Below, one piece after another: positions 28,452-35,472 of a stretch of DNA of 64,000 nucleotides. Below the pieces are notes generated by a model. That model made no database searches and was not told where the DNA came from. It saw nothing but the letters and a program-made list of their open reading frames with translations. A program made the position numbers and the translations under genes. The stretch covers positions 5,890,001-5,954,000 of the forward strand of contig NZ_JANADK010000001.1 of assembly GCF_024199795.1 (NCBI RefSeq), written 5' to 3'. How positions within the stretch are numbered: the first letter of the stretch is position 1; every line of letters begins with the position of its first letter. Source of the DNA: Bradyrhizobium sp. CCGB01. Lineage in GTDB: Bacteria; Pseudomonadota; Alphaproteobacteria; Rhizobiales; Xanthobacteraceae.

Positions 28452-28642
28452 CAGTGGATGCCCAAAAGGAAGGTGATGAGATAACGGATGATCTGGTCGG
28501 CGGCGAAGAAGAAGATCGAGGCCACGGCGACCATCACGAACACCATGATGGTGGTGATCGTGGTCTCACGACGGGTCGGCCAGGTGACCTTGGCGGTCTC
28601 CGAGCGCACTTCCTGCAAAAACTTGAACGGGCTGACTGCCAT
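28451..28642 (-). CDS. secE: Protein translocase subunit SecE
   Basis: 63 residues, the short single-span form common outside Enterobacteria. It has the amphipathic helix VSPFKFLQEVRSETAKVTWP and one membrane span (TIMVFVMVAVASIFFFAADQ). It clamps SecY in the translocon. It is the first protein gene after tRNA-Trp. Confidence 0.96.
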   Translation of the reverse strand: MAVSPFKFLQEVRSETAKVTWPTRRETTITTIMVFVMVAVASIFFFAADQIIRYLITFLLGIH

Positions 28643-28815
28643 CGTTTGATGTCCAACGTCCGTCGACAGACGCGAATGAATTTCAGGGATCCGAACAGCC
28701 GCCGTTGGCCCAGCCCTCTATCTCGAAGGATGAGCCGGAAACCGGGCTCGATTGTTCGGGGATTTCAAAGCCGCGCCGGAGATCCGCGTCTAACGGGCCG
28801 GCTGCGAGTGCCGGG

Positions 28816-28844
28816 TATCTACTGCGGATGGGGCCAAAGGTCAA
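28816..28844 (-). promoter_or_regulatory. Candidate sigma-70 promoter of secE-nusG-rplKA
   Basis: On the minus strand TTGACC (28839-28844) and TAGATA (28816-28821) are separated by 17 nt, an ideal spacing. It lies within the 338-nt gap 28643-28980 between tRNA-Trp and secE and would give a leader of roughly 165 nt. I see nothing else defined in that gap, and no clear terminator after the tRNA. Confidence 0.6.
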
Positions 28845-28980
28845 GGTCTGGCAGGCCGGGCAGCTTGCGGCCCCGCCTTGCGGACCTGATCCGGATCAAG
28901 GGCTTACCCAGTCCACATGATCCACGGTCCGAGCTTTCGGCCTGGCGCCGTCCTGCCTGTCGATCCCATTGTGGATTAGC

Positions 28981-29056
28981 TGGCAGGAGTGGCAGGGCTC
29001 GAACCTGCGACCCCCGGTTTTGGAGACCGGTGCTCTACCAATTGAGCTACACTCCT
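28981..29056 (-). tRNA. trnW: tRNA-Trp (anticodon CCA)
   Basis: 76 nt on the minus strand, beginning AGGAGTGTAGCTCAATTGGT. The acceptor stem AGGAGTG pairs with CACTCCT, the anticodon loop is CTCCAAA (anticodon CCA), the T-arm reads GCAGGTTCGAGCCCTGC and the 3' CCA is encoded. Placement upstream of secE-nusG is the usual one in alphaproteobacteria. Confidence 0.98.
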
Positions 29057-29112
29057 ACGGACCCTCGCGTCGCCGCTCAGGATCAGGGCCGCTTTCAAGC
29101 ACAGGGGGCGCC

Positions 29113-29137
29113 CGGATTGCAAGGACGGATTGCAAGG
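29113..29137. repeat. Two tandem copies of a 12-nt unit upstream of tRNA-Trp
   Basis: CGGATTGCAAGG occurs at 29113-29124 and 29126-29137, one base apart. It lies between the tRNA-Trp gene and the divergent hydrolase gene, 57 nt upstream of the tRNA, so it could touch either promoter. Function unknown. Confidence 0.4.
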
Positions 29138-29221
29138 GTGAAGCGCGCTGGCTTCGCTTGTTCGTGCCGCGCCTTCTGGGCCACAGTCCGTTCCCGATAA
29201 TAAGAGCAACCGGGAGTGCCC

Positions 29222-30457
29222 ATGACTGCGACAGCCTCTGCGACAGCCGCCCTCAATTCTGCAACCGCGCCAAAAACCCCGCCTCTGCCCGAGGCCAAGC
29301 CCGAGACGCTGGGCCTGTCGCGCCCCCGCCTCCAGGCGATGTCGGACGCGTTCAAGCGCGAGATCGACAAGGGAACCGTCCCCGGGGTGACCGTACTGGT
29401 GGCGCGGCGCGGCCAGGTCGGCTGGTTCGAGGCGCTCGGCAAGCAGAGCCCGGCTGTATCAGCGCCGATGGCGCTTGATTCGATCTTCCGGATCTTCTCG
29501 ATGACCAAGCCGATCGTCTCGGTCGGCATCATGGCGCTGGTCGAAGACGGCCACCTCCTGCTCGGCGATCCCGTCGCCAAGTTCATTCCGGAGTTCGCAG
29601 ACCAGAAAGTCGGCGTGGTCAGCGGCGGCAGACTGGAACTGGTTCCGCCCAAGCGGCCGATGACGGTGCAGGACCTGCTCCGCCACACCTCGGGCCTGAC
29701 CTACGAGCACCAGGGCGACGGCCCCGTGCACAAGATCTACCAGGACTCCCGGGTGCGCAGCCGCAAGATCACCAATGCGGAGCACGCCGCGCTGGTGGCG
29801 AGCTTCCCGCTGGTCTGCCACCCCGGCGACGAGTTCAACTACAGCCGCTCCACCGACATCCTCGGCCGCATCATCGAGGTCGTCAGCGGCAAGTCGCTCG
29901 GCACGTTCCTGACGGAGCGCATCCTCGCCCCGCTCCAGATGACCGAAACCGGCTTCTCGACCAGCGAGGCCAATGCCAGCAGGCTCGCCGAGCCATTCGC
30001 GGCCGATCCCTGGACCGGCGACAAGGTCGCGCTGTTCAACATGCTGGAGCAGCCGGTCATGGAATCCGGCGGTGGCGGCCTCGTCTCGACCACGATGGAC
30101 TATGCCCGCTTCGCGTTGATGCTGCGCAACGGCGGCACGCTCGACGGTGTCAGGATCATCGGGCGCAAGACGCTGGAGCTGATGGCGTCCGATCACCTCG
30201 GACCACACGTCGTGACCAACGGCACGCTGCTGTCGCCCGGCCATGGTTTCGGTCTCGGCTTCGCCGTCCGCCGCGAGGCCGGCATCGCGCCCTTCCCCGG
30301 CAGCGTCGGCCAGTATTTCTGGAGCGGCATTGCCGGGACGTTCTTCTGGATCGACCCGAAGGAGGATCTGTTCGTCGTGTTTATGTCGCAGGGACCGGGG
30401 CAGCGCGATTACACGCGGACGCTGGTGCGGGATCTGGTTTACGCGGCGGTGGATTGA
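29222..30457 (+). CDS. Serine hydrolase of the beta-lactamase/esterase (class C-like, PF00144) family
   Basis: 411 residues from ATG 29222, which has a GGGAG ribosome-binding site 5 nt upstream; a GTG two codons earlier is weaker. The nucleophile motif SMTK is at residues 93-96 and the Tyr motif FNYSRST has Y207. A GHGFGLGF segment near 340 takes the place of the KTG box. This pattern is typical of esterase/6-aminohexanoate-dimer-hydrolase-like members rather than true beta-lactamases. No clear signal peptide is seen; the N terminus is Ala/Thr/Pro rich. The substrate is unknown. Confidence 0.85.
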   Translation: MTATASATAALNSATAPKTPPLPEAKPETLGLSRPRLQAMSDAFKREIDKGTVPGVTVLVARRGQVGWFEALGKQSPAVSAPMALDSIFRIFSMTKPIVSVGIMALVEDGHLLLGDPVAKFIPEFADQKVGVVSGGRLELVPPKRPMTVQDLLRHTSGLTYEHQGDGPVHKIYQDSRVRSRKITNAEHAALVASFPLVCHPGDEFNYSRSTDILGRIIEVVSGKSLGTFLTERILAPLQMTETGFSTSEANASRLAEPFAADPWTGDKVALFNMLEQPVMESGGGGLVSTTMDYARFALMLRNGGTLDGVRIIGRKTLELMASDHLGPHVVTNGTLLSPGHGFGLGFAVRREAGIAPFPGSVGQYFWSGIAGTFFWIDPKEDLFVVFMSQGPGQRDYTRTLVRDLVYAAVD

Positions 30458-30466
30458 CCCGAAGGG

Positions 30467-30563
30467 TCATTCCGGGGCGATGCAAAGCATCGAGCTCTGG
30501 TGCGCAGTTGCGCACCAGAGAATCTCGAGATCCCGGGTTCGCGCTAAGCGCGCCCCGGGATGA
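30467..30563. repeat. Three-armed palindromic intergenic repeat
   Basis: The outer ends TCATTCCGGGGCG and CGCCCCGGGATGA are near-perfect inverted copies. Inside lie GATGC-AAA-GCATC, a perfect 12-bp hairpin (30495-30506 with 30509-30520) and a GCGCT-AA-GCGC arm. It fills the space between the convergent hydrolase and SDR genes. It resembles repeats dispersed in Bradyrhizobium intergenic DNA (from memory) and may also end both transcripts. Confidence 0.75.
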
Positions 30564-30575
30564 CGCTCTAACGCC

Positions 30576-31343
30576 TCAGCTGATCGTCGCGCCGCCGTCG
30601 ATCACCATGGTCTGGCCGGTCATGAAGTCTCCGGCCTTCGATCCCAGGAACACGGCGGCGCCGGCGATCTCGTCGGGGATGCCGATGCGGAGCAGCGGCG
30701 AGCGCGAGGTCGAGGCCTTCAGGTTCTCCGGATTGTCCCACAGCGCCTTGGCGAAATCGGTCTTGATCAGACCGGGCGCGATGCAGTTCACGCGGATGTT
30801 GTCCTTGCCGTATTCGCAGGCGAGGTTGCGCGCGAGCTGCATGTCGGCGGCCTTGGAGATCGCGTAGGCGCCGAGGATGGTCGAGCCCTTCAATCCGCCG
30901 ATCGAGGAGACGATGATGATCGAGCCGTCCTTGCGCTCGATCATCTGCGGCACCACCATCGAGATCAGCCAGTTGTTGGCGACGATGTTGTTGTCGAGAA
31001 TCTTCCTGAACTGATCGTCGGAGATGCCGGCAAGCGGACCGTAATACGGGTTCGACGCGGCATTGCAGACCAGCACGTCGATCTTGCCGAAGGCGCGATT
31101 GCTCTCGTCGATGAGGTTTTGCAGATTTTCCTTCGACGAGATGTTGGCGGCGATCGCGACCGCGGTGCCCTTGCCGAACTTGTCGTTGATGCCCTTAGCG
31201 ACCTGGTCGCAGACGTCGGCCTTGCGCGAGGAGATCACGACCTTGGCGCCGTGCTCGGCCATGCGCTCGGCGATCGCAAGCCCGATGCCGCGCGTCGATC
31301 CGGTGATGACGGCGACTTTCCCCTTCATGTCGAACAAGGTCAT
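30576..31343 (-). CDS. Short-chain dehydrogenase/reductase (SDR)
   Basis: 255 residues from the ATG at 31341-31343 (MTLFDMKGKVAVITGSTRGI). Classical SDR motifs: TGSTRGIG (14-21), NAAS near 94, Ser146/147, Tyr160 and Lys164. It ends in a family-typical LGSKAGDFMTGQTMVIDGGA segment, so it is a complete NAD(P)-dependent oxidoreductase. The substrate is not readable. It lies 70 nt downstream of the divergently placed histidine phosphatase region on the same strand, so the two may be co-transcribed. Confidence 0.9.
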   Translation of the reverse strand: MTLFDMKGKVAVITGSTRGIGLAIAERMAEHGAKVVISSRKADVCDQVAKGINDKFGKGTAVAIAANISSKENLQNLIDESNRAFGKIDVLVCNAASNPYYGPLAGISDDQFRKILDNNIVANNWLISMVVPQMIERKDGSIIIVSSIGGLKGSTILGAYAISKAADMQLARNLACEYGKDNIRVNCIAPGLIKTDFAKALWDNPENLKASTSRSPLLRIGIPDEIAGAAVFLGSKAGDFMTGQTMVIDGGATIS

Positions 31344-31413
31344 GTTTCTCTCCCAGAGTATGATTTGATTTGGCTTGAAGCTTACGCCGCGCCCGCGCAA
31401 GCGGGCAACGGCT

Positions 31414-32112
31414 TCAGGCGAGCTTCTTGACTTCCGGTCCCGCCGGCTGATGCATTGCCGCGTGCGCGTCATCGGCGATCCAGGGCTGCTGGTTCACCAT
31501 CGGCAGCCGCCACACCGTGCGCTCGGGGCTTGCGAAATAATCGAGCCGCGTGATCGACACATTGTCGATGTCGAACGACAGTGCCCGCTCCACCTGGCCG
31601 TCGAGCGCAAGGCCGATCGCCGCCTTGATGGTGCCGCCATGCGCGACCGCGATGATGTCCTGCCCGCCGGCCTCGTTGTTGATCCGCTCGATGGTGCGGC
31701 GCGTACGGTTGTAGAGGTCCATGAAACTTTCGCCGCCCGGCGCAGGCTCGTTGATGTCGGCGAACCAGCTCGAACCGACGGGACGGCTTGCGATGAACGC
31801 GGCGCGGTTCATACCCTGCCACTTCCCGAGATTCTGCTCGGCGAGATCCGCTTCCCATGGCATCGACGCGGGCTTCGGGTAACCTGCTGCCCAGATCGCT
31901 TCCGCGGTCTGGTGTGTGCGCATCAGATTGCTCGAATACCAGACCGCCTTGCGTGGCAGCACCTTGGCAACAGCATTGAACACGTAGGTATCGCTGGTGT
32001 CGCAGGCGAGATCGCTCTGGCCGTAGATGTTGCCGCCGTCATTGCGCACCGGCGCGTGACGGACCCACCACCACCGTGTCGTGACCACATTGGACTTGTC
32101 TGCGGTTGCCAT
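31414..32112 (-). CDS. Histidine phosphatase family protein (phosphoglycerate mutase-like)
   Basis: 232 residues from the ATG at 32110-32112 with a GGAAGAG ribosome-binding site. The catalytic RHG-type motif reads VRHAPV (R18, H19), with Ala replacing the Gly as in many CobC/AlpA-like members. The second histidine is in AVAHGGTIKAAIG. Other conserved parts are SSNLMRTHQTAEAIWAAG and the acid-containing EADLAEQNLGKWQGM. Substrate unknown; CobC-type alpha-ribazole phosphatase activity is possible but there is no cobalamin context. It is divergent from the SDR at 32247. Confidence 0.85.
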   Translation of the reverse strand: MATADKSNVVTTRWWWVRHAPVRNDGGNIYGQSDLACDTSDTYVFNAVAKVLPRKAVWYSSNLMRTHQTAEAIWAAGYPKPASMPWEADLAEQNLGKWQGMNRAAFIASRPVGSSWFADINEPAPGGESFMDLYNRTRRTIERINNEAGGQDIIAVAHGGTIKAAIGLALDGQVERALSFDIDNVSITRLDYFASPERTVWRLPMVNQQPWIADDAHAAMHQPAGPEVKKLA

Positions 32113-32159
32113 CGAAACTCTTCCATCCCGTTTGATGTCGCTGTACGTCAGGTGTGAAC

Positions 32160-32200
32160 GTGTCTCAAGACACTTTACCGTTTGAAATCTTGTTTGAAAT
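32160..32200. promoter_or_regulatory. Palindrome plus direct repeats in a divergent promoter region
   Basis: GTGTCT-CA-AGACAC (32160-32173) is a perfect palindrome. It is followed by two direct copies of GTTTGAAAT (32180-32188 and 32192-32200) with a 12-nt period. All lie between the histidine phosphatase (start 32112) and the SDR (start 32247). This looks like a regulator binding region; no adjacent regulator gene is seen. Confidence 0.45.
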
Positions 32201-32246
32201 TCCGTCGCGCGGCAAGCGTCGTGCGGCACACCAAAGGGAGAAACGC

Positions 32247-33032
32247 ATGGGCCGTCTGCAAGGCAAATCCGTCATCATCACCGGCGCCGGCAGCGGCATC
32301 GGCCGCGCCGCCGCCCTCCTCTTCACCAAGGAAGGCGCCAAGCTGATCGCGGTCGATCGCACCGAGGCGGTGAAGGAGACCGTCGACGAGGTGAAGAAGG
32401 CCGGCGGCGTCGCGGAAGCCATGATGGCGGATGCGGGCTCCGAGAAGGACGTCATCGCCGTCATCGACAAGGCGGTGAAGACGCACGGCCGGCTCGACGT
32501 GATCTGGGCCAATGCCGGCGTCTCCGGCGGGCTCGTCCCGCTCGGCGAACAGACCGTGGAACAGTGGCAGGAGGTGCTGCGCGTCAATCTGATCGGGCCG
32601 TTCCTTGCAGTGAAGCATGCGATGCCGCACATGGTGAAGCAGCAGTCCGGCGCCATCGTGCTCACCGCGTCCGTCGCAGGCCTCAAGGCCGGCGCGAGCG
32701 GTCATCCCTATGCGGCGAGCAAGGCCGGCGTGATCAGCCTGGTGCAGACCACGGCGTATTCGCTCACCGGCACCGGCGTGCGCATCAACGCGGTATGCCC
32801 TGGCCTGATTGAGACCGGCATGACGAAACCGATCTTCGACCGCGCCAAGGAGCGCGGCACTTCCGACAAGATCGGCCAGCTCAACCCCCTCAAGCGCCCC
32901 GGCCAGCCGCACGAGCTCGCAGCGATGGGATTGTTCCTGGCCAGCGACGAGGCCTCGTATGTCAACGGCCAGGCATTCCCGGTGGACGGCGGTCTGACGG
33001 CGTCGATGCCGTATACGGGCAAGCCGGTCTAG
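32247..33032 (+). CDS. Short-chain dehydrogenase/reductase (SDR)
   Basis: 261 residues from ATG 32247, preceded by AAGGGAG. Motifs: TGAGSGIG (12-19), NAGVSGG at 89-95, Ser142, Tyr155 and Lys159. The C-terminal GLFLASDEASYVNGQAFPVD is family-typical. It is a complete classical SDR; the substrate is unknown. The upstream in-frame extension overlaps the promoter palindrome and is not SDR-like. It is followed directly by a cluster of palindromic repeats. Confidence 0.9.
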   Translation: MGRLQGKSVIITGAGSGIGRAAALLFTKEGAKLIAVDRTEAVKETVDEVKKAGGVAEAMMADAGSEKDVIAVIDKAVKTHGRLDVIWANAGVSGGLVPLGEQTVEQWQEVLRVNLIGPFLAVKHAMPHMVKQQSGAIVLTASVAGLKAGASGHPYAASKAGVISLVQTTAYSLTGTGVRINAVCPGLIETGMTKPIFDRAKERGTSDKIGQLNPLKRPGQPHELAAMGLFLASDEASYVNGQAFPVDGGLTASMPYTGKPV

Positions 33033-33044
33033 TGGCCCTCCCTC

Positions 33045-33096
33045 GTGTCCCGGACGCGGTGCGGCACGCAGTGACGCTCCGCAGGGCCGGGACCCA
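33045..33096 (+). repeat. 52-nt palindromic element, copy A
   Basis: Begins GTGTCCCGGACGCGGTGC and ends GCCGGGACCCA. It differs from the copy at 36781-36832 at only two of 52 positions. The ends GTCCCGG and CCGGGAC pair. It lies 12 nt after an SDR stop codon. Confidence 0.9.
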
Positions 33097-33121
33097 GCAG
33101 GCCGCACAACTCGCTGATACA

Positions 33122-33177
33122 TGGGCCCCGGCTCTGCAGCGCACCGCTGAAGGAGCGCTGCGCTGCGTCCGGGGCAC
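33122..33177 (-). repeat. Diverged inverted partner of palindromic element A
   Basis: A 56-nt related element in the opposite orientation to copy A, 25 nt away (starts TGGGCCCCGGCTCTGC, ends GTCCGGGGCAC). With copy A it forms a head-to-head pair, like REP doublets (REPINs) in gammaproteobacteria. The internal part is diverged. Confidence 0.75.
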
Positions 33178-33212
33178 GAGAGCGGGAGTGTGGCGCGAAA
33201 TTCTCTCCACGT

Positions 33213-33292
33213 CGTCATTGCGAGCGCAGCGAAGCAATCCAGAGTCTTTCCGCGGCGGGCTTCTGGATTGCTTCGCTGCGCTCGCAATGACG
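33213..33292. repeat. Perfect 31-bp inverted repeat
   Basis: The arm 33213-33243 (starting CGTCATTGCGAGCGCAGCGA) is exactly complementary to 33262-33292, with an 18-base spacer. Translations of this repeat (VIASAAKQS, GLLRCARND) are common spurious hypothetical peptides in alphaproteobacterial annotation. It is a mobile palindromic family rather than a gene. Confidence 0.88.
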
Positions 33293-33384
33293 GCGCGTGT
33301 GGTGATAGCGTCGCTTCTTCATTCGCATCTCTATTGCAGACACAGCTTCGCATCCTCGCGGCTTATCTCGCCCGAGCTTTGCTT

Positions 33385-33900
33385 CATCGCCTCACCCCCG
33401 ATTGAAAGAGGGCGCAGGGAAGACCGGGTGCCGGCCGGGCACCCACGGTCCACTGTGCGAAAGGTGGCAACAAGAAATTGCACAGCGGCATACAGGTGAA
33501 GCCTCAGCAACCGGCCTTCCCTGCGCAGTGGTTGGAACGGCGTATGTCGTGCTCTCCTCGGGGAGCGATGCACTATTGCCCCCGTCGCCTTGCGGATGGC
33601 TGATGTAAGCGCCCGGTTGGACGACACACATCACCGCAAGACTTGGCGCACAGACCCCGGGCGCCAGGACGACACGATTTGGCCGTACGCGGATCACACC
33701 GGTCGTGTGCGCGAGGTGTTTCGCTCACGGTGACCCGCCCCGCGAAATCCTTTGCGCCGATGTGGCCTGCGTCCACCGCCGCCCGGCCCGCGTTCGTGAC
33801 GATCGCGATACGCCCCTCTTCCTTGGGCCGGGTTGCGGCAACACATACGCCGTTTCCGAATTTCGGTAAAGTGGAATATGTTTAACGGAGTGGATTGCCC
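33385..33900. repeat. Non-coding dispersed repeat of the type mis-annotated as hypothetical proteins
   Basis: About 500 nt with short open frames in all directions but no consistent coding signal. One frame gives GAGKTGCRPGTHGPLCERW, and another VTRPAKSFAPMWPASTAARP. From memory, such peptides recur many times in Bradyrhizobium/Rhodopseudomonas genomes and mark an intergenic repeat family. No gene is called here. The boundaries are approximate. Confidence 0.55.
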
Positions 33901-33942
33901 CACCGCTCGGGTGTTTTGCCCGACGGGCAACGCACGGTCTTG

Positions 33943-34018
33943 TAGCCCGGATGAGCGAAGCGACATCCGGGATTCGCGGCATGAGTTGTCCCGGGTGTCG
34001 CTCCGCTCACCCGGGCTA
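33943..34018. repeat. Palindromic TAGCCCGG repeat
   Basis: The outer 30-nt arms (33943-33972 and 33989-34018) are complementary at 27 of 30 positions. The same TAGCCCGGAT...CCGGGCTA pattern recurs at 35298-35382. It abuts a 9-nt tandem repeat. Confidence 0.8.
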
Positions 34019-34043
34019 CGAAGTCTACGAAGTCTACGAAGTC
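34017..34043. repeat. Three tandem copies of a 9-nt unit
   Basis: TACGAAGTC repeats exactly three times. The array begins in the last bases of the TAGCCCGG palindrome. The TAG stop codon of the small membrane-protein gene (34034-34036 on the minus strand) lies inside the array, so the repeat has become the gene's end. Confidence 0.9.
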
Positions 34044-34516
34044 AGCGCTGCGATACAAAGCGCGGTCGACACCACCGACGCGACCGTCCGCACATGGTTC
34101 AAGACCACCCAATCCTTCAGATACGTCGCCCACACCACGCCCGCCTCCGGCGCGGATGGCTGTATCGCGGCGAGTGCGTTGTTGAGCGGGACGTTGAACA
34201 CCATCGTCACCACGAACATGCCGACGACATAGAGCCCGCCGCCGGCAATCATGCTCACCGCACCCGGCTCGCTGATGCGCAACACGCCCATCACCACCAG
34301 CGCGGCACCCGCCACCGTCGTGCCGAGGAACAGCGGCATGAACAGCGAGCGCACGATGTCGACGTTGATCGCGTTCATCGCCGCGATGCCGGCGGCCTGA
34401 TCGAGGCGGCCGAGCGCGGTCATGATGAAGGTCGAGAAAGCGAAATAGATTCCGGCCATCAGGCCGCAGCCGATTGCCGAAAACCAGAGAAGCCCGGTCG
34501 TCAAAACCTGCCGCAT
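34034..34516 (-). CDS. DUF1772/anthrone-oxygenase-like small membrane protein
   Basis: 160 residues with four predicted membrane spans (about 5-25, 55-78, 85-107 and 137-157). It has the family pattern of an early Phe/Tyr-rich helix (GIYFAFSTFIMTAL) and NVPLNNALAAI before the last helix. Related proteins are annotated DUF1772 or anthrone oxygenase-like; the function is unproven. It is divergent from a TetR regulator with a palindrome between them, so it is probably the regulator's target. The C terminus is set by a tandem repeat and may be slightly altered. Confidence 0.75.
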   Translation of the reverse strand: MRQVLTTGLLWFSAIGCGLMAGIYFAFSTFIMTALGRLDQAAGIAAMNAINVDIVRSLFMPLFLGTTVAGAALVVMGVLRISEPGAVSMIAGGGLYVVGMFVVTMVFNVPLNNALAAIQPSAPEAGVVWATYLKDWVVLNHVRTVASVVSTALCIAALTS

Positions 34517-34546
34517 GCCACGCCTCCGCTAAACACGATAAGTTCT

Positions 34547-34563
34547 CGCATTTGATAAATGCG
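34547..34563. promoter_or_regulatory. Probable TetR operator
   Basis: CGCATTT-GAT-AAATGCG is a perfect 7-bp inverted repeat lying between the divergent starts of the DUF1772-like gene (34516) and the TetR gene. Flanking GATAA copies widen the symmetry. The position suits repression of both genes. Confidence 0.6.
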
Positions 34564-34610
34564 ATAAACTCTCTTATTTGTGGCGTCAAGCGCAGATGGC
34601 GGGAACCAGG

Positions 34611-35300
34611 ATGAAGGACCGGACAAGCCGGACGGGCAAAGCGACGCAGGCGTCCAGGCGGCGCCCGCCGCTGGTGCCGACGCAGGAGCGGAGCCGGGAG
34701 CGGTTCGACCGCATCCTGACGGCTGCCACCGAGATCCTCGCCAAGAAAGGCGGCGATGCTTTCCGGATGAGCGACATCGTCGAGCGCACCGGAATCGCCT
34801 TCGGCTCGCTCTATCAATATTTTCCGGACAAGAGCGCCGTGATCGCGACGCTCGCCGAGCGCTGCAATGCCATCGGCCGCGACTGCGTCCAGCGCGACCT
34901 CGCCGAGATGAAGCAACTCTCCGACCTGCACGCCGCACTGTGCCGCATCACCGACGGCTACGAGCAGATGTTCCGCGAGCACCCCGTGGCGCATCACATC
35001 TGGCAGGCGACACAGGCCGACCGAAGCTTGCAGAAGATCGACGAGGAGGATGTCACCTTTCTCGCCGGCCTGCTCAGCGATGCATTGAAGCGGGTCGCGC
35101 CTGCTGTCCCGGCGGCCGCCCTCGCCTCTTTCACACAATTGACGATGGTGCTGATCGCAGCCGCTGTGCGCCATGCGATCATCCTGCCGCCTGCCGAAGG
35201 CCGGCGGTCGCTCGCGCTGTTCAAGCAGGTTTTGCCGCGCGATCTCGCTGCGGTGGAACAAATCGCGGGTAAGACCGTCAAGCAACGCGCTACCTGGTAG
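34611..35300 (+). CDS. TetR family transcriptional regulator
   Basis: 229 residues from ATG 34611, which has GGGA 6 nt upstream; an ATG at 34596 is also possible. The N-terminal helix-turn-helix reads ILTAATEILAKKGGDAFRMS, then IVERTGIAFGSLYQYFPDKS. The C-terminal ligand domain is unassigned. The protein ends QRATW at a TAG that is the first triplet of an intergenic palindrome (35298-35382), so the repeat supplies the stop. It likely controls itself and the divergent small membrane protein. Confidence 0.88.
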   Translation: MKDRTSRTGKATQASRRRPPLVPTQERSRERFDRILTAATEILAKKGGDAFRMSDIVERTGIAFGSLYQYFPDKSAVIATLAERCNAIGRDCVQRDLAEMKQLSDLHAALCRITDGYEQMFREHPVAHHIWQATQADRSLQKIDEEDVTFLAGLLSDALKRVAPAVPAAALASFTQLTMVLIAAAVRHAIILPPAEGRRSLALFKQVLPRDLAAVEQIAGKTVKQRATW

Positions 35301-35382
35301 CCCGGATGGAGCGAAGCGTAATCTGGCGGTCCTGCAAGCGGATGCAGTGGTCCCGGATTGCGCTACGCTCCATCCGGGCTAC
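35298..35382. repeat. Palindromic TAGCCCGGAT repeat
   Basis: The ends TAGCCCGGATGGAGCG and CGCTCCATCCGGGCTA are inverted copies. It is the same family as 33943-34018. Its first three bases are the stop codon of the TetR gene. It lies between TetR and the deacylase gene. Confidence 0.8.
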
Positions 35383-35472
35383 GAACCTGTGTTGATTTGC
35401 TCATCAGGGCTCCACGTTGGTATGGTTCGTGCAAATAACCTCAGCTTCCGCAATTCCAAACAAAACGTGACA

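Noticed and set aside
29222..30457. Call as a resistance beta-lactamase
   Set aside because: SxxK and Tyr motifs are present, but the KTG box is not, and no secretion signal is seen; an esterase/amidase role is more likely.
33402..33608. Short open frame giving GAGKTGCRPGTHGPLCE
   Set aside because: Part of a dispersed non-coding repeat; such peptides are repeatedly mis-annotated and the frame has no ribosome-binding site.
34017..34043. Possible CRISPR-like array
   Set aside because: Only three contiguous 9-nt units without spacers, and no cas genes anywhere in the window.
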